DNA from: Clostridiales bacterium
GTDB taxonomy: Bacteria > Bacillota > Clostridia > Lachnospirales > Lachnospiraceae
Direction of reading: 5' to 3'
NCBI GenBank assembly: GCA_018372435.1
Contig: JAHAJA010000011.1
Coordinates: 1-64,000, forward strand
Length of the DNA stretch: 64,000 bases
Notes under the pieces: generated by a model
What the model was told of the DNA's origin: nothing
Seen by the model: the letters and a program-made list of their open reading frames with translations, nothing else
The model's database searches: none
In this document: positions 34,242-43,382 of the stretch, one piece after another
How the letters are laid out: every line of letters begins with the position of its first letter
Numbering within the stretch: position 1 is the stretch's first letter
Made by a program: the position numbers and the translations under genes

Positions 34242-34281
34242 AAATGCCTATGACGAACATAAATCTATGTCATAGGCATTT
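34242..34281. terminator. Bidirectional terminator between protease and ABC permease genes
   Basis: AAATGCCTATGAC (34242-34254) pairs with GTCATAGGCATTT (34269-34281), 13 bp, between two convergent genes. Confidence 0.8.
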
Positions 34282-34310
34282 AACTATTTAAAGCGTATTT
34301 ATAATTCGTT

Positions 34311-37300
34311 TTATTCTACTGATTTTAACGCTTCCAACATATCTACATGTTTCAATTTCTTGTTAATAAAGAATCCTAATACCACGGTTGTAACTGCGAT
34401 AATGATAGCTGGAATGATAAAGGTAGTGATCCAAAGTTCTGGATTAAACATGACATCATCTGGTGGAACAGCAGTGATAATGTAACGATGGAGTAAGAAT
34501 CCGAATCCATATCCCACTATAATACCAAACAAAGATAGAATCAGAGTTTCTCTGTAGATATACATAGTTACCTCGCCATTGTAGAAACCTAAAACCTTAA
34601 TGGTAGAGAGTTCTCGAATTCGTTCCGATACATTAATGTTAGTTAAATTATATAAGATAACGATTGCAAGCAGTGTAGCTACAAGAATTAACACTTTCAT
34701 GATTTTATCTAATGAATGAACGATTGTATCAATTTGTGTAGTCAATGTTGTATTTTGTACAACGCCTTTTACACCGCTTAAATTCATGAATTCTGTAGCT
34801 TGTATTTCTGTGTTTTCTTTGTTACTGGTCGTTAACATAACAAGATTTGCATTTGCAGAATAATTTTGATTAAATACTTCTTGATAGGCATTTGCATTCA
34901 TAAAGATAAAATGCCCCATGTACATTTCAGTAATATCAGTTACTTTTATAGTTATTTCATTATTATTAGAATCATTTATTGTTATCTTATCACCTTTAGC
35001 AGCTCCTAGTAATTTGGCTAAACGTTCGGAAATGATAGCTCCATCATCTTTCAAGGCTAATTCATCATTTGTTTTGCGATTTACTAATTCTATATATTCA
35101 TTAAAAGTATCACTATCTTCTGGAACAATTAACTTAATTGTTTGCTTATCCTTTGTACTTCCTGCGACCTTGGATAACTCTTCATAGTGAATAGGAGACT
35201 GTTGTTTTACAGTATCTGAATTTAATAATTCATCAATATCCTTTTCCTGATTTTCTGTTAAATTGTCATTCTTAGCTACAATCAAATCATAATGAATAAT
35301 TTCACCAAATTGTCTTTCACCAATACCAGATATAGAATGCTGTACTCCAAATCCTGTGAACAGAAGAGCAACAGAACCACAAACACCGAAGATGGTCATG
35401 AACATTCTCTTTTTATAGCGAAATATATTACGGGCAGTTACTTTATGTGTAAAACTCATACGATTCCAAATCGGTGTAATGTATTCTAAGAAGATTTTTG
35501 ATCCACTCGTAGGTGGTTTTGGTAATAATAAATTAGCTGGTCTGTCTTGTAATTCTTTTTTAGCTACAACATATGCAGGGACTACAGCACTAATCAGTGC
35601 TAGAATCAATGCCAGAATGGATACACCCCAATTAATATGAAGTTCTATCTTTGGTAAGGTAAATCCAGTTTTATAAGCACTATATACAATCGCTGGTAAT
35701 ACAGTGTGGCCGAGAATGATTCCGATAACCGATCCTAATATACTTGACAGTAAACCATAAATAGTGAATTTTTTAATAATATCATGATTACTATATCCGA
35801 TAGCTTTCAGTGTACCAGAGTTGGTTCTTTCTTCATCAACAAATCTTGTCATGGTAGTGAAAGTTACTAACGCTGCAACAAAGTATAGGAAGATAGGGAA
35901 CACATTCGCAAGAGAATCAATAATACTTGAAATACTATCATAGATTCTATAACCTTCTGAACCAGGAGTTTCTCGTCGACTATTTAATGAATATACAGGA
36001 GCTTTTAATTCATTTAGAGTTTCCTGTGCATCAGCAAGTTTTTTCTCATTTTCGGCTATTTCCTGATCTGCCTCCACTTTACTATCTTGATATTCCTTCA
36101 ATTTTTCTTTGTATGTTTTTTCATTATCTGAGATTTCAACTTTGGCATCTGCTAGTTTTTGCTTATTCTCGGTGAAGGTAGCCTTAGCAGTATTTAACTG
36201 CCTTGTAGCTTTATATATTTTTTGATCACCTGCTGTTAAATTCTGTTTTGCGGTTGCTAGTTTTTTCTCGTTTGTTGTAATAGTTGTTTGAGCTACTTGT
36301 AATTCTTCCTTTTTTTGATCTAGCGTCTCTTGTGCAGCTTGAAGTTTAGCCATGCTTGGTTCATAAGTTTCTGTCTTATATTGCTTATAGGCAGCTTTTG
36401 TTTGTTTTAATTTCTCATTAGCAACTGCTAATTGTGTTTTTAGCGTTTCTTGCTCTTGAGCCGTAAGGTTTGGATTTTCTAAACTCTGATTGATCCCCGC
36501 CATTTGTTGTTCCAAAAGACTAATACCGTCAGTATATTGTTTTTTCCCAGCTTTCAACTCGGCTATATTGGTATCAATCTCTTTTTGACTTTGATCTAAT
36601 TTCTCCTTAGCAGCCTTCATTTCAGCTTTCTTTTCATTAAGAGTAGAAACACCAGTATTATATTCTTTTTGTTTTTGCGAAAGGAGTACTTTTTGTTTTT
36701 CTAATTCTTGCTCTTTTGTACTTATTTCTGTTTCTGCATCATTTATCTTTTGTTCATTTTCTGAAACTTCTTTTTTTGCAGCATCTATTTTGCTTTTCGC
36801 ATCGTCTAATTCAGTTTTAGCATCGTGAAGCTTTTCTTTGGCATCATCAATTTTTTGTTGCCCTTCATCAATATCTGCTTGATACTCAGATTTGATAGTA
36901 GCCAAACGTTTTTCAGGTCGATCTTTAAGTAAGGTTGATAATTCATTCTTATGTTCTTGTATTAAGTCGATATATTTATCAGAATAAGGATCAACACCAA
37001 TGGTATCTTTGAAAGTCAAACGGGCCATCATATAGACATCGGAATCAAAAACATCGGGAATTACTATGGCATAACCCTTCAAATCCCCTGTACCAGCAGT
37101 GGTTTGACCTAAATTAACGTTGGATATAATTTCACTAGAAAGCACATAACCTATCACTTTGTATACATGGTTCGTTAGAACCGTATTACCTGCAATATCT
37201 TCTTTTTCAGTAAATTGGATTGTGTCACCAATGTTATATTCACCGCGATAGGAATTACTAATTGCAATCTCATCATCTGTTTCAGGTAATTTTCCATCTA

Positions 37301-37658
37301 CTAGTTCATAAGTTGAGATGTTTTCAGGTTTGGAAAAGATACGAATACTAGTTTTGGAATCTTTTATAACAACATCTTTTAAGTAGCCGTATTCTATCTT
37401 ATCAAGATTACTTGTCGTATTAATTACTGCTTGGTCATCCTCATCAATTCCATAATCACTAATAACCGTAATATCTGCTAGGTTAAGCTTAGTAAAGTAA
37501 TGTTTCCCTGTTGCTCTCATATCTGGGCCAGCTACCTTCAAACCTACTAATGCAAATGAACCTAGAATCATTAAGCAGAGGATAGAGAAGAATCTACCCC
37601 ACGAACTAGTAAACGATTTACGTATATCTTTATGCAATGTCTTTTTTTTCAATTTCAT
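34311..37658 (-). CDS. ABC transporter permease, FtsX/MacB-like with long periplasm-side coiled coil
   Basis: A 1,115-residue protein. One helix near residues 20-45 precedes a large extracytoplasmic part that includes coiled coil from about 250 to 540, made of heptad-rich Lys/Glu/Gln segments. Two FtsX permease blocks follow: three helices at about 585-720 (FLYFVAALVTFTTMTRFVDEERTNSGTLKAIGYS) and three at about 985-1,105 (ERIRELSTIKVLGFYNGEVTMYI). This is the layout of Firmicutes permeases that transmit force rather than transport in the classical way, in peptide resistance, lipid extraction or wall control. It follows its ATPase gene with no gap. The start is ATG 37658 after GTAGGTG; GTG 37661 is also possible. 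Confidence 0.9.
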   Translation of the reverse strand: MKLKKKTLHKDIRKSFTSSWGRFFSILCLMILGSFALVGLKVAGPDMRATGKHYFTKLNLADITVISDYGIDEDDQAVINTTSNLDKIEYGYLKDVVIKDSKTSIRIFSKPENISTYELVDGKLPETDDEIAISNSYRGEYNIGDTIQFTEKEDIAGNTVLTNHVYKVIGYVLSSEIISNVNLGQTTAGTGDLKGYAIVIPDVFDSDVYMMARLTFKDTIGVDPYSDKYIDLIQEHKNELSTLLKDRPEKRLATIKSEYQADIDEGQQKIDDAKEKLHDAKTELDDAKSKIDAAKKEVSENEQKINDAETEISTKEQELEKQKVLLSQKQKEYNTGVSTLNEKKAEMKAAKEKLDQSQKEIDTNIAELKAGKKQYTDGISLLEQQMAGINQSLENPNLTAQEQETLKTQLAVANEKLKQTKAAYKQYKTETYEPSMAKLQAAQETLDQKKEELQVAQTTITTNEKKLATAKQNLTAGDQKIYKATRQLNTAKATFTENKQKLADAKVEISDNEKTYKEKLKEYQDSKVEADQEIAENEKKLADAQETLNELKAPVYSLNSRRETPGSEGYRIYDSISSIIDSLANVFPIFLYFVAALVTFTTMTRFVDEERTNSGTLKAIGYSNHDIIKKFTIYGLLSSILGSVIGIILGHTVLPAIVYSAYKTGFTLPKIELHINWGVSILALILALISAVVPAYVVAKKELQDRPANLLLPKPPTSGSKIFLEYITPIWNRMSFTHKVTARNIFRYKKRMFMTIFGVCGSVALLFTGFGVQHSISGIGERQFGEIIHYDLIVAKNDNLTENQEKDIDELLNSDTVKQQSPIHYEELSKVAGSTKDKQTIKLIVPEDSDTFNEYIELVNRKTNDELALKDDGAIISERLAKLLGAAKGDKITINDSNNNEITIKVTDITEMYMGHFIFMNANAYQEVFNQNYSANANLVMLTTSNKENTEIQATEFMNLSGVKGVVQNTTLTTQIDTIVHSLDKIMKVLILVATLLAIVILYNLTNINVSERIRELSTIKVLGFYNGEVTMYIYRETLILSLFGIIVGYGFGFLLHRYIITAVPPDDVMFNPELWITTFIIPAIIIAVTTVVLGFFINKKLKHVDMLEALKSVE

Positions 37659-37661
37659 CAC

Positions 37662-38363
37662 CTACCATTCTATGTCCGCAATTTCTTTCGGATATGGATT
37701 GACTATAATATCCTTTACTTTAGCATCATGCATATGAATAACGCGGTCTGCAATTTGAGAAATCGCTGCGTTATGAGTAACGATAATTACAGTTGCATTC
37801 TTTTTACGACTCATATCTTGCAATATCTGAAGAACTTGCTTACCAGTATTGTAGTCAAGTGCCCCTGTAGGCTCATCACATAATAGAATCTTAGGGTTTT
37901 TCGCTACAGCCCTAGCAATTGCAACACGTTGTTGTTCACCACCAGAAAGCTGAGCAGGGAAATTATTGATTCTTTTCTCTAAGCCCACATCCTTTAATAC
38001 CTGAACGGGATCCTCTGCATCTTTCACAATCTCGGAAGCGAGTTCAACATTTTCCTTCGCAGTTAAGTTTGACACTAAGTTGTAAAATTGGAATACAAAT
38101 CCAACATCTTCGCGGCGATAGGTTGTTAATTGTTTCGCATTATAATTTGAAATGTCTTTCCCATCAATAATGACTTTTCCTTCATCATTGGTATCCATTC
38201 CTCCTAGAATATTCAAAACGGTAGATTTACCTGCCCCTGAAGAACCTAATATAATAACTAATTCACCTTTTTCAATGGAAAAGGTGACCTTATTGTTAGC
38301 AATAATTTCGGTTTCACCAGTTTTGTATCTTTTATAACTATCAATCATTTCAATATAGCTCAT
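37662..38363 (-). CDS. ABC transporter ATP-binding protein, MacB/LolD type
   Basis: A 233-residue ATPase. Walker A GSSGAGKST near residue 40, Q-loop VFQFYNLV near 90, signature LSGGEQQR near 138, Walker B ILLCDEPTGALD near 160 and H-loop VTHN near 195. The 'NILGGMD' and 'DEPTGALD' forms are typical of ATPases paired with FtsX-like permeases. It is the first gene of the unit and lies divergent from a TetR gene, with operator-like repeats between them. Confidence 0.93.
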   Translation of the reverse strand: MSYIEMIDSYKRYKTGETEIIANNKVTFSIEKGELVIILGSSGAGKSTVLNILGGMDTNDEGKVIIDGKDISNYNAKQLTTYRREDVGFVFQFYNLVSNLTAKENVELASEIVKDAEDPVQVLKDVGLEKRINNFPAQLSGGEQQRVAIARAVAKNPKILLCDEPTGALDYNTGKQVLQILQDMSRKKNATVIIVTHNAAISQIADRVIHMHDAKVKDIIVNPYPKEIADIEW

Positions 38364-38376
38364 GTTTTTGCCTCCC

Positions 38377-38401
38377 TTAATTAAACATCATGTTGATTTA
38401 A
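38377..38401. promoter_or_regulatory. Palindromic operator candidate between ABC and TetR genes
   Basis: TTAATTAAACAT (38377-38388) and ATGTTGATTTAA (38390-38401) form an imperfect inverted repeat around one base. TGTTGATTTAA recurs exactly at 38460-38470, just before the TetR ribosome site. Paired sites at both promoters suggest that the TetR protein represses both directions. Confidence 0.55.
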
Positions 38402-38481
38402 CGTTGGGTTTATTATAAAATATGTATAGGAAGCAATCAATAATCAGAATTTTTAAATGTGTTGATTTAAGGAGAAAATTT

Positions 38482-39069
38482 ATGGTTAAGAAAAGAAATA
38501 CGGAAACGAAGCAGCAAATCAAGACATCATTTACCAAATTACTCAAAGAAAAAGGAATGGATTCGCTGACAATTAGCGATATTGCAAGAGATGCTAATAT
38601 TAACCGGGGAACTTTCTATCTACATTATCTTGATAAATATGATTTAATGGAGAAACTAGAAAATGATGTTATTGAAGAACTAACCAAAATTCTTCTTAGC
38701 GATAATCCCAATGAGATTGACGATCCAATTGAAATAATACCGTATAACGCTATTCTTAATGCACTATATTATGTAAAAAGTGATTTCGAATTTATCGAAG
38801 CGTTAACTGGAACCGGAGGGGATCCGATGTTCGTTGAGAGGTTTAAAAGAATCCTTGAGAAACTAATACAAATCCAAATTGAAAAAACGGATAAACTTAA
38901 TTTTTCTATGAAAGGACTTCCTGAAGATTATGCCCGTGAAATCTTGCTAAGTAGCGCTACGGCAATTGTTTTACTTTGGATCAAAAAAGGTGCATTGGAA
39001 TCACCAGAACAAATAGCAGAGATGTTAAGCAAAGCAAAAGATATATCTCCGTATGAATTACTGGTTTAA
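38482..39069 (+). CDS. TetR/AcrR-family transcriptional regulator
   Basis: A protein of 195 residues. The N-terminal helix-turn-helix spans KTSFTKLLKEKGMDSLTISDIARDANINRGTFYLHYLDKYDL, a clear TetR signature. The C-terminal ligand domain resembles the group near DhaS-like regulators (TetR_C_7). The ATG at 38482 lies 7 nt after AAGGAG and is preferred over an ATG at 38422, which would place 20 extra residues before the domain and would cover the promoter. Divergent placement suggests control of the ABC pair. Confidence 0.9.
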   Translation: MVKKRNTETKQQIKTSFTKLLKEKGMDSLTISDIARDANINRGTFYLHYLDKYDLMEKLENDVIEELTKILLSDNPNEIDDPIEIIPYNAILNALYYVKSDFEFIEALTGTGGDPMFVERFKRILEKLIQIQIEKTDKLNFSMKGLPEDYAREILLSSATAIVLLWIKKGALESPEQIAEMLSKAKDISPYELLV

Positions 39070-39106
39070 ATTGGTGATTAACAATATCTTAAAAATTTAC
39101 TAAGAC

Positions 39107-39134
39107 TTGCTTATTTTTTTTAATGTGTTATAAT
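39107..39134 (+). promoter_or_regulatory. Promoter upstream of the unknown gene and mgtC
   Basis: TTGCTT (39107-39112) and a perfect TATAAT (39129-39134) are 16 bp apart. The predicted transcript begins about 28 bp before the hairpin at 39169. Confidence 0.5.
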
Positions 39135-39168
39135 GAAGTTAATTAAATAAAAAAAGAACCGTCTTTTT

Positions 39169-39228
39169 AAAGAAGGGCTTTTGGTACTGCGCTTAATAGC
39201 ACAGATATGAAAAGCCCTTCTTTTTTAT
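39169..39228 (+). terminator. Terminator in the leader between promoter and gene: possible attenuator
   Basis: AAAGAAGGGCTTTT (39169-39182) pairs with AAAAGCCCTTCTTT (39210-39223), 14 bp, and TTT follows. A small competing hairpin AAAAAGA/TCTTTTT lies just upstream at about 39151-39168. Since the promoter at 39107 is before it, the hairpin may be an attenuator of the next gene, or just the terminator of the TetR gene with read-through. Confidence 0.6.
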
Positions 39229-39269
39229 ACTATTTGGAACTTTTTGGGATTATGAAAGGAGAGCGTTTA

Positions 39270-40106
39270 ATGCAGTTACAGGGAAAAGCTATTAATCATG
39301 TTAAGTTTGGTAATGGAGTAATTAGAGAGTTGAGAGATAAGTATTTGATTGTAGATTTTGTGCATGGAGAGAGAAAATTTCTGTTCCCCAATGTGTTTGC
39401 TGGTTTTCTTTCGCTAATAGACCACGAAGCACAATTAGCAGTTGAGTCCATCATTGATGATGTTATTACCAAAGAGAAAAATGAAATAAAAGAAGAAATA
39501 AATGAGCAGGAGCGAATCATTAGAATTCAGAAACTTAAAGTTCATCCAAGTTCACAAGCAGCTTTCGGATTAATTCAAAACAATAAAAAGGATGTATTCG
39601 AGTCTTGGTCCGTATTTAGTGGTGAATATTTAAGCGGAGATTCGAAAGGTGAACCAAAACAGCCGATAAGAATGAAGCTGAATTCTGCTTGTTTACTAAC
39701 GGAATGTGCTAAGGGAGAACAGGAAAAAGAGAGACGCATCATAGGAGCATTTATGGTTAGAGATGATTTCGATGGTAGAACATGTAACGATGGACAAATT
39801 GAAAGTCATAAAACGTATAGATTCAGACTTAATGAATCTGAGAAGTTACCATATTACAGATATTTTGAGACAAATTCCAAAGTATACAATTGGGGAAACA
39901 CAGAGTATAAGTATTTTTCTAATGAAATCATGCAGTGTATCTTGAAAGATATACAAAAGAAGATACTTGATGAGAAGCGTTTGCAGGAAGTTAACGAATT
40001 CTACCAGTATTTTTGTTATGTTAATAGATTGAAAGAAACAGAGAATACAGAACTTAATACGGAATCCAGTACGGAGGAATCGGCTATGGGAGCGAAGAGT
40101 AGCTAA
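39270..40106 (+). CDS. Hypothetical protein with N-terminal KOW/SH3-like segment
   Basis: I do not recognise the family with certainty. Residues 1-45 (INHVKFGNGVIRELRDKYLIVDF then KFLFPNVFAGFL) have the 'H-FG-G-V...V-F...K-F-P' pattern of small beta-barrel domains that open several clostridial hypothetical proteins. A helical charged stretch follows (60-100). Residues about 110-215 contain Arg, Asp and aromatic residues (VRDDFDGRTCNDGQIESHKTYRF). The tail is Glu/Thr-rich. No signal peptide or membrane helix is present, so it is cytoplasmic. The start at ATG 39270 follows GAAAGGAGA. It precedes mgtC by 18 bp and may be cotranscribed with it. Confidence 0.7.
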   Translation: MQLQGKAINHVKFGNGVIRELRDKYLIVDFVHGERKFLFPNVFAGFLSLIDHEAQLAVESIIDDVITKEKNEIKEEINEQERIIRIQKLKVHPSSQAAFGLIQNNKKDVFESWSVFSGEYLSGDSKGEPKQPIRMKLNSACLLTECAKGEQEKERRIIGAFMVRDDFDGRTCNDGQIESHKTYRFRLNESEKLPYYRYFETNSKVYNWGNTEYKYFSNEIMQCILKDIQKKILDEKRLQEVNEFYQYFCYVNRLKETENTELNTESSTEESAMGAKSS

Positions 40107-40124
40107 AGGTACATTGCATAAGAT

Positions 40125-40838
40125 TTGGAGGGATTCATTATTAGTTTTTTAGATTTACAAGAACTATTATTACAGGTCAATACCGTATCTATAATATTTC
40201 GGTTATTGTTATCTGTAATTTTATGTGGAATTATTGGAATGGAAAGAGGATTAAGAAATCGCCCAGCGGGCTTTATGACATATCTTTTAGTAGGTTTGGG
40301 GTCGACGCTAATTATGATTACAAACCAATATATAGTTACCTTATATAGTGATATTGATCCAACAAGAATGGCTGCCCAGGTTGTAAGTGGAATTGGATTT
40401 TTAGGTGCAGGAACGATAATAACGACTTCAAAAAATGAAATTCGAGGATTGACAACAGCAGCAGGAATCTGGGCAACAGCAGCTGTTGGTTTGGCAGTTG
40501 GAATAGGTTTTTATTCGGGGGCTATAATAGGAGGTATTTTTATTATAGGTTCTCTCATGTTTCTTAAGAAAATCGACGTGTATATTAAGACGCATGCCAA
40601 AACCATGGAGATTTATATTGAATATGATGAAGCATTCTCAATGCAAAGTTTGACCAATTATTCAGACAATAATGGGTATGAGATTTTTGATATAGAAGTT
40701 GGTAGGCTAAAAACGATTAATGGTGAGTACGGAACGATGAGTTTTGTAATAGATTTTAGACAGAAGGTAAACCATTCATTAATTACAAATCAAATAAAGC
40801 AATTATCTGGTGTTAGTTATATTAGAGAAATTGCTTAG
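40125..40838 (+). CDS. MgtC/SapB-family membrane protein
   Basis: About 230 residues: five helices (LLLSVILCGIIGMERGLRNRPAGFMTYLLVG, then VVSGIGFLGAGTII, LTTAAGIWATAAVGLAVGIGF) followed by an ACT-like C-terminal domain of 80 residues. The motifs ERG, RPAG, GIGFLGAG and GLTTAAGIWA are the standard MgtC signature, so the family call is secure. Roles proposed for the family include magnesium or acid-stress physiology; none is shown here. The start is unclear. The listed TTG has its GGAGGG downstream, inside the gene, while that site is correctly placed for an ATT at 40140 (or 40137). No ATG or GTG is available in frame. Confidence 0.87.
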   Translation: MEGFIISFLDLQELLLQVNTVSIIFRLLLSVILCGIIGMERGLRNRPAGFMTYLLVGLGSTLIMITNQYIVTLYSDIDPTRMAAQVVSGIGFLGAGTIITTSKNEIRGLTTAAGIWATAAVGLAVGIGFYSGAIIGGIFIIGSLMFLKKIDVYIKTHAKTMEIYIEYDEAFSMQSLTNYSDNNGYEIFDIEVGRLKTINGEYGTMSFVIDFRQKVNHSLITNQIKQLSGVSYIREIA

Positions 40839-40995
40839 GACGACAACACTAATTTAAGGTAGGTATAGAGTGATGTCGATAGACTGGCTAGACGATGCCA
40901 ATTAAGGAGGTGATCGGAAAAATATACGTGAATTATGTTGTAGAAGCTTAAATAAAAAACAAGATGGTGTAATCCATAAAAACAGGAGGTCAATT

Positions 40996-41547
40996 ATGAA
41001 TATTTTAAATGCAGAAATCAGAAGTCCAAACCTAAAGGCAAAAGGTGTAAGAAAGAAAGGATTCGTTCCAGGTTGTATATATGGTCCAAAACTTGTAGAG
41101 TCCTTATCTCTTCAATTCAATAAAAGTGATATCATTCAGTTACTTAAGAGAAAGAGTAAAGGAAATACGCTTATGATTGATATAAATGGAGAAAAAATGG
41201 TTGCTTTATTAGATGAAGTATCAATGAATACACTAAAGCATGAAGTAGAACATATTAGCTTCCATGCGCTAGATTTAGAACAAAAAGTACTTTGCAGTGC
41301 CAATATAATATTAAATAACAAGGATAAGGTTAGTGGAATAATAGAACAAGTAATGTATGAAATACCATACAAAGCGTTTCCAGTTGATATAGTGGATTCT
41401 ATAACTATTGAAATGGAAGGAATACAAATTGGAGATAAGATAACAGTAGCCGATGTTGAGTTCCCTCAACAAGACAAGATCGAATTGGCTGTTAACGAAG
41501 ATAGTATGATTTTAAAAGTAGTTGATAAAAAACTAGCAGCCGTGTAA
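40996..41547 (+). CDS. rplY: Ribosomal protein L25 / general stress protein Ctc
   Basis: A 183-residue two-domain protein. The N-terminal 5S rRNA-binding domain (GVRKKGFVPGCIYGPKLVESLSLQF) has the L25 pattern 'R..G.vPgviYG'. The C-terminal beta-domain (VPSGIIEQVMYEIPYKAFPVDI-like, then IQIGDKITVADVEFP) matches the TL5/Ctc extension. It binds 5S rRNA in the large subunit. The ATG follows AACAGGAGGTC. The gap before it (40839-40995) holds an AAGGAGG at about 40904 with no convincing gene behind it. Confidence 0.9.
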   Translation: MNILNAEIRSPNLKAKGVRKKGFVPGCIYGPKLVESLSLQFNKSDIIQLLKRKSKGNTLMIDINGEKMVALLDEVSMNTLKHEVEHISFHALDLEQKVLCSANIILNNKDKVSGIIEQVMYEIPYKAFPVDIVDSITIEMEGIQIGDKITVADVEFPQQDKIELAVNEDSMILKVVDKKLAAV

Positions 41548-41602
41548 ATAGGTTAAAAAACGACAAATTTTTATCCTATTTAAGCATATCAATTTCTAAT
41601 AA

Positions 41603-41621
41603 AATCTTTATAATAAAGATT
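41603..41621. promoter_or_regulatory. Palindrome covering a -10 region upstream of the phosphoesterase gene
   Basis: AATCTTTATAATAAAGATT has perfect 9-bp arms around one base and contains TATAAT at 41609-41614. A clear -35 is not visible at the expected place. It may be an operator over a promoter. Confidence 0.45.
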
Positions 41622-41648
41622 GATAGTACAAATGAAAAGCTATCGACA

Positions 41649-41664
41649 CTGAATCCGGATTCAG
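41649..41664. promoter_or_regulatory. Perfect 16-bp palindrome just before the phosphoesterase ribosome site
   Basis: CTGAATCCGGATTCAG is fully self-complementary and ends about 7 bp before GGAGGG. It is a candidate operator; as RNA it could only form a hairpin with a strained loop. Confidence 0.5.
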
Positions 41665-41679
41665 AAGATTGGAGGGTTT

Positions 41680-43335
41680 ATGAGAAGAAGTATAAGATAC
41701 TTTTTAGCTTATCTACTTGTGCTTTGTATGATTGTGGCAGTATTACAATTACCTACTGCCACAATAAGTGCAAAGTCTGCAAAAGCTACATTAACATATG
41801 AATTCACAGGTGAAGATGCCTCTACTCCTGGATATGCTGAAGGTGCTATTCGTCTGAAATCAACTACAGATGGAGATTACTATCTGTATTGGGCAAACGA
41901 TATAAAAGCCTTAAGCGGTTATTACGAGATTTCAAAGTTGTCAATAAAAAAAGGTAAAACGGGTATATTTACATTTGAAAATCATACAGCAATCCCAGCA
42001 GATGCAACAAAAGTAATTGCTGTAGAAGCTTCAAAAGCGAAAGATAATGTAAAAGTAAAAGATGCAGTAGCAGTGTATACATTACCAAAGAATAAATTAA
42101 TTGGATTCAAGTCAACACAAGCGTTGTATTCATTTAGTTCCTATTCTGATATTCATATTGATGAAGAAAAGTATGGTGAAACACCAGCATATTGGTGGAT
42201 GCACTCAGAACAACACTGGGCTCAAGCACTTCAATATTCAGTTGATAAGAAGGTTGATTTTATTGTTTCTTCTGGCGATCAAGTAACGAATGCTAAATTA
42301 GCAAACCTTGAGACTGAATGGAAAGCATATCAATATATCTTATCAGATTCTGATTATGTAAATCCTATTTGGGAATCAGGTGGGAATCATGAAGTGAGAA
42401 TCGATGGTGCAGTAGCTGAAGAATTAAAATCATATGTTGCAAATACTGGACTTGATAGTACTGCAGATACACTGAATAGTGGGAAATCTTATTACACTAT
42501 GACAGAGCCAACGACAGGTGACGTTTTCATATTCATGTCTTTAGAAGGCGGTTACAGACCTGCCCAATATGATGAATTTACGGATAAACAATTAGATTGG
42601 TTAGAAGAGGTGCTTGCTGAGAATTATGGTAAAGGGAAGAATATCTATCTTATACAACATGCTTTGATTTCAAGATATGGAGCAGGTGATGACGCAGATA
42701 ATCCATATTATAGTGGATCAATTAATCCAGATTTACCATCAGCAAAACGTTTTGTATCTATAATCGAGAAACATCCTGATATTGTTTGGATTTCAGGACA
42801 TACACATGAAGCTTATCAATTAGGATATAACTATTCAAATAACGCTGGAACTTCTTGTAATATGATACATAATAGTTCAGTTGGAAATCCAACTCATATT
42901 AGTTCAACAGGTCATGCACTAGATTATGCATTTAATGAAGACCTATCACAAGGTTATTATGTTGAAACTTTTGAAAATGCAATTATTTTCAATGGAGCTA
43001 ATGTATGTGATCAAAAGATCTATCCGGCATATAGCTATATTATAAGTGGCAATACAAAACAAGTATCTACAGGTGCAACTGCAGAATTTACTTGGGTTGA
43101 TACTGATGTGACACCAGCTATGTTAAATTCTGTACTAGCTAATGTTAAAACAATGTTAGGTATTGAATATAGGTATAGTTCTTATGATCAATACCAAACT
43201 CTTAAGAAATGTTATTATGATTACAAAGATAGTAATACAAAAGAGATGACTGCAAGTAATCGCAAGATGGTATATAGTATGATTACTTCTTATATTAAGA
43301 GTTTACAAGCAATTATCAAAGTAGTTCCCCGATAA
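41680..43335 (+). CDS. Secreted metallophosphoesterase
   Basis: A signal peptide (FLAYLLVLCMIVAVLQLPTA, cut near ISA-KSA) is followed by a beta-rich domain (about 35-140) and a calcineurin-like phosphoesterase domain (about 145-450). Metal-site motifs in order: YSDIHID, SSGDQVTN, ESGGNHEV, IYLIQHAL and WISGHTHEAY. Length and layout fit clostridial extracellular phosphatases of the PhoD/acid phosphatase-like kind. The C-terminal 90 residues are helical. A phosphate-scavenging or nucleotide-degrading role is likely but no Pho box was recognised. Two palindromes precede the gene. Confidence 0.87.
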   Translation: MRRSIRYFLAYLLVLCMIVAVLQLPTATISAKSAKATLTYEFTGEDASTPGYAEGAIRLKSTTDGDYYLYWANDIKALSGYYEISKLSIKKGKTGIFTFENHTAIPADATKVIAVEASKAKDNVKVKDAVAVYTLPKNKLIGFKSTQALYSFSSYSDIHIDEEKYGETPAYWWMHSEQHWAQALQYSVDKKVDFIVSSGDQVTNAKLANLETEWKAYQYILSDSDYVNPIWESGGNHEVRIDGAVAEELKSYVANTGLDSTADTLNSGKSYYTMTEPTTGDVFIFMSLEGGYRPAQYDEFTDKQLDWLEEVLAENYGKGKNIYLIQHALISRYGAGDDADNPYYSGSINPDLPSAKRFVSIIEKHPDIVWISGHTHEAYQLGYNYSNNAGTSCNMIHNSSVGNPTHISSTGHALDYAFNEDLSQGYYVETFENAIIFNGANVCDQKIYPAYSYIISGNTKQVSTGATAEFTWVDTDVTPAMLNSVLANVKTMLGIEYRYSSYDQYQTLKKCYYDYKDSNTKEMTASNRKMVYSMITSYIKSLQAIIKVVPR

Positions 43336-43382
43336 CTATATAGATATTTAATTTGCAATTATCCTATAATAATCACATTTTG

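Noticed and set aside
40900..40965. AAGGAGGTG at 40904 as ribosome site of a small gene
   Set aside because: The only frame directly behind it is 13 codons and starts inside the site itself.
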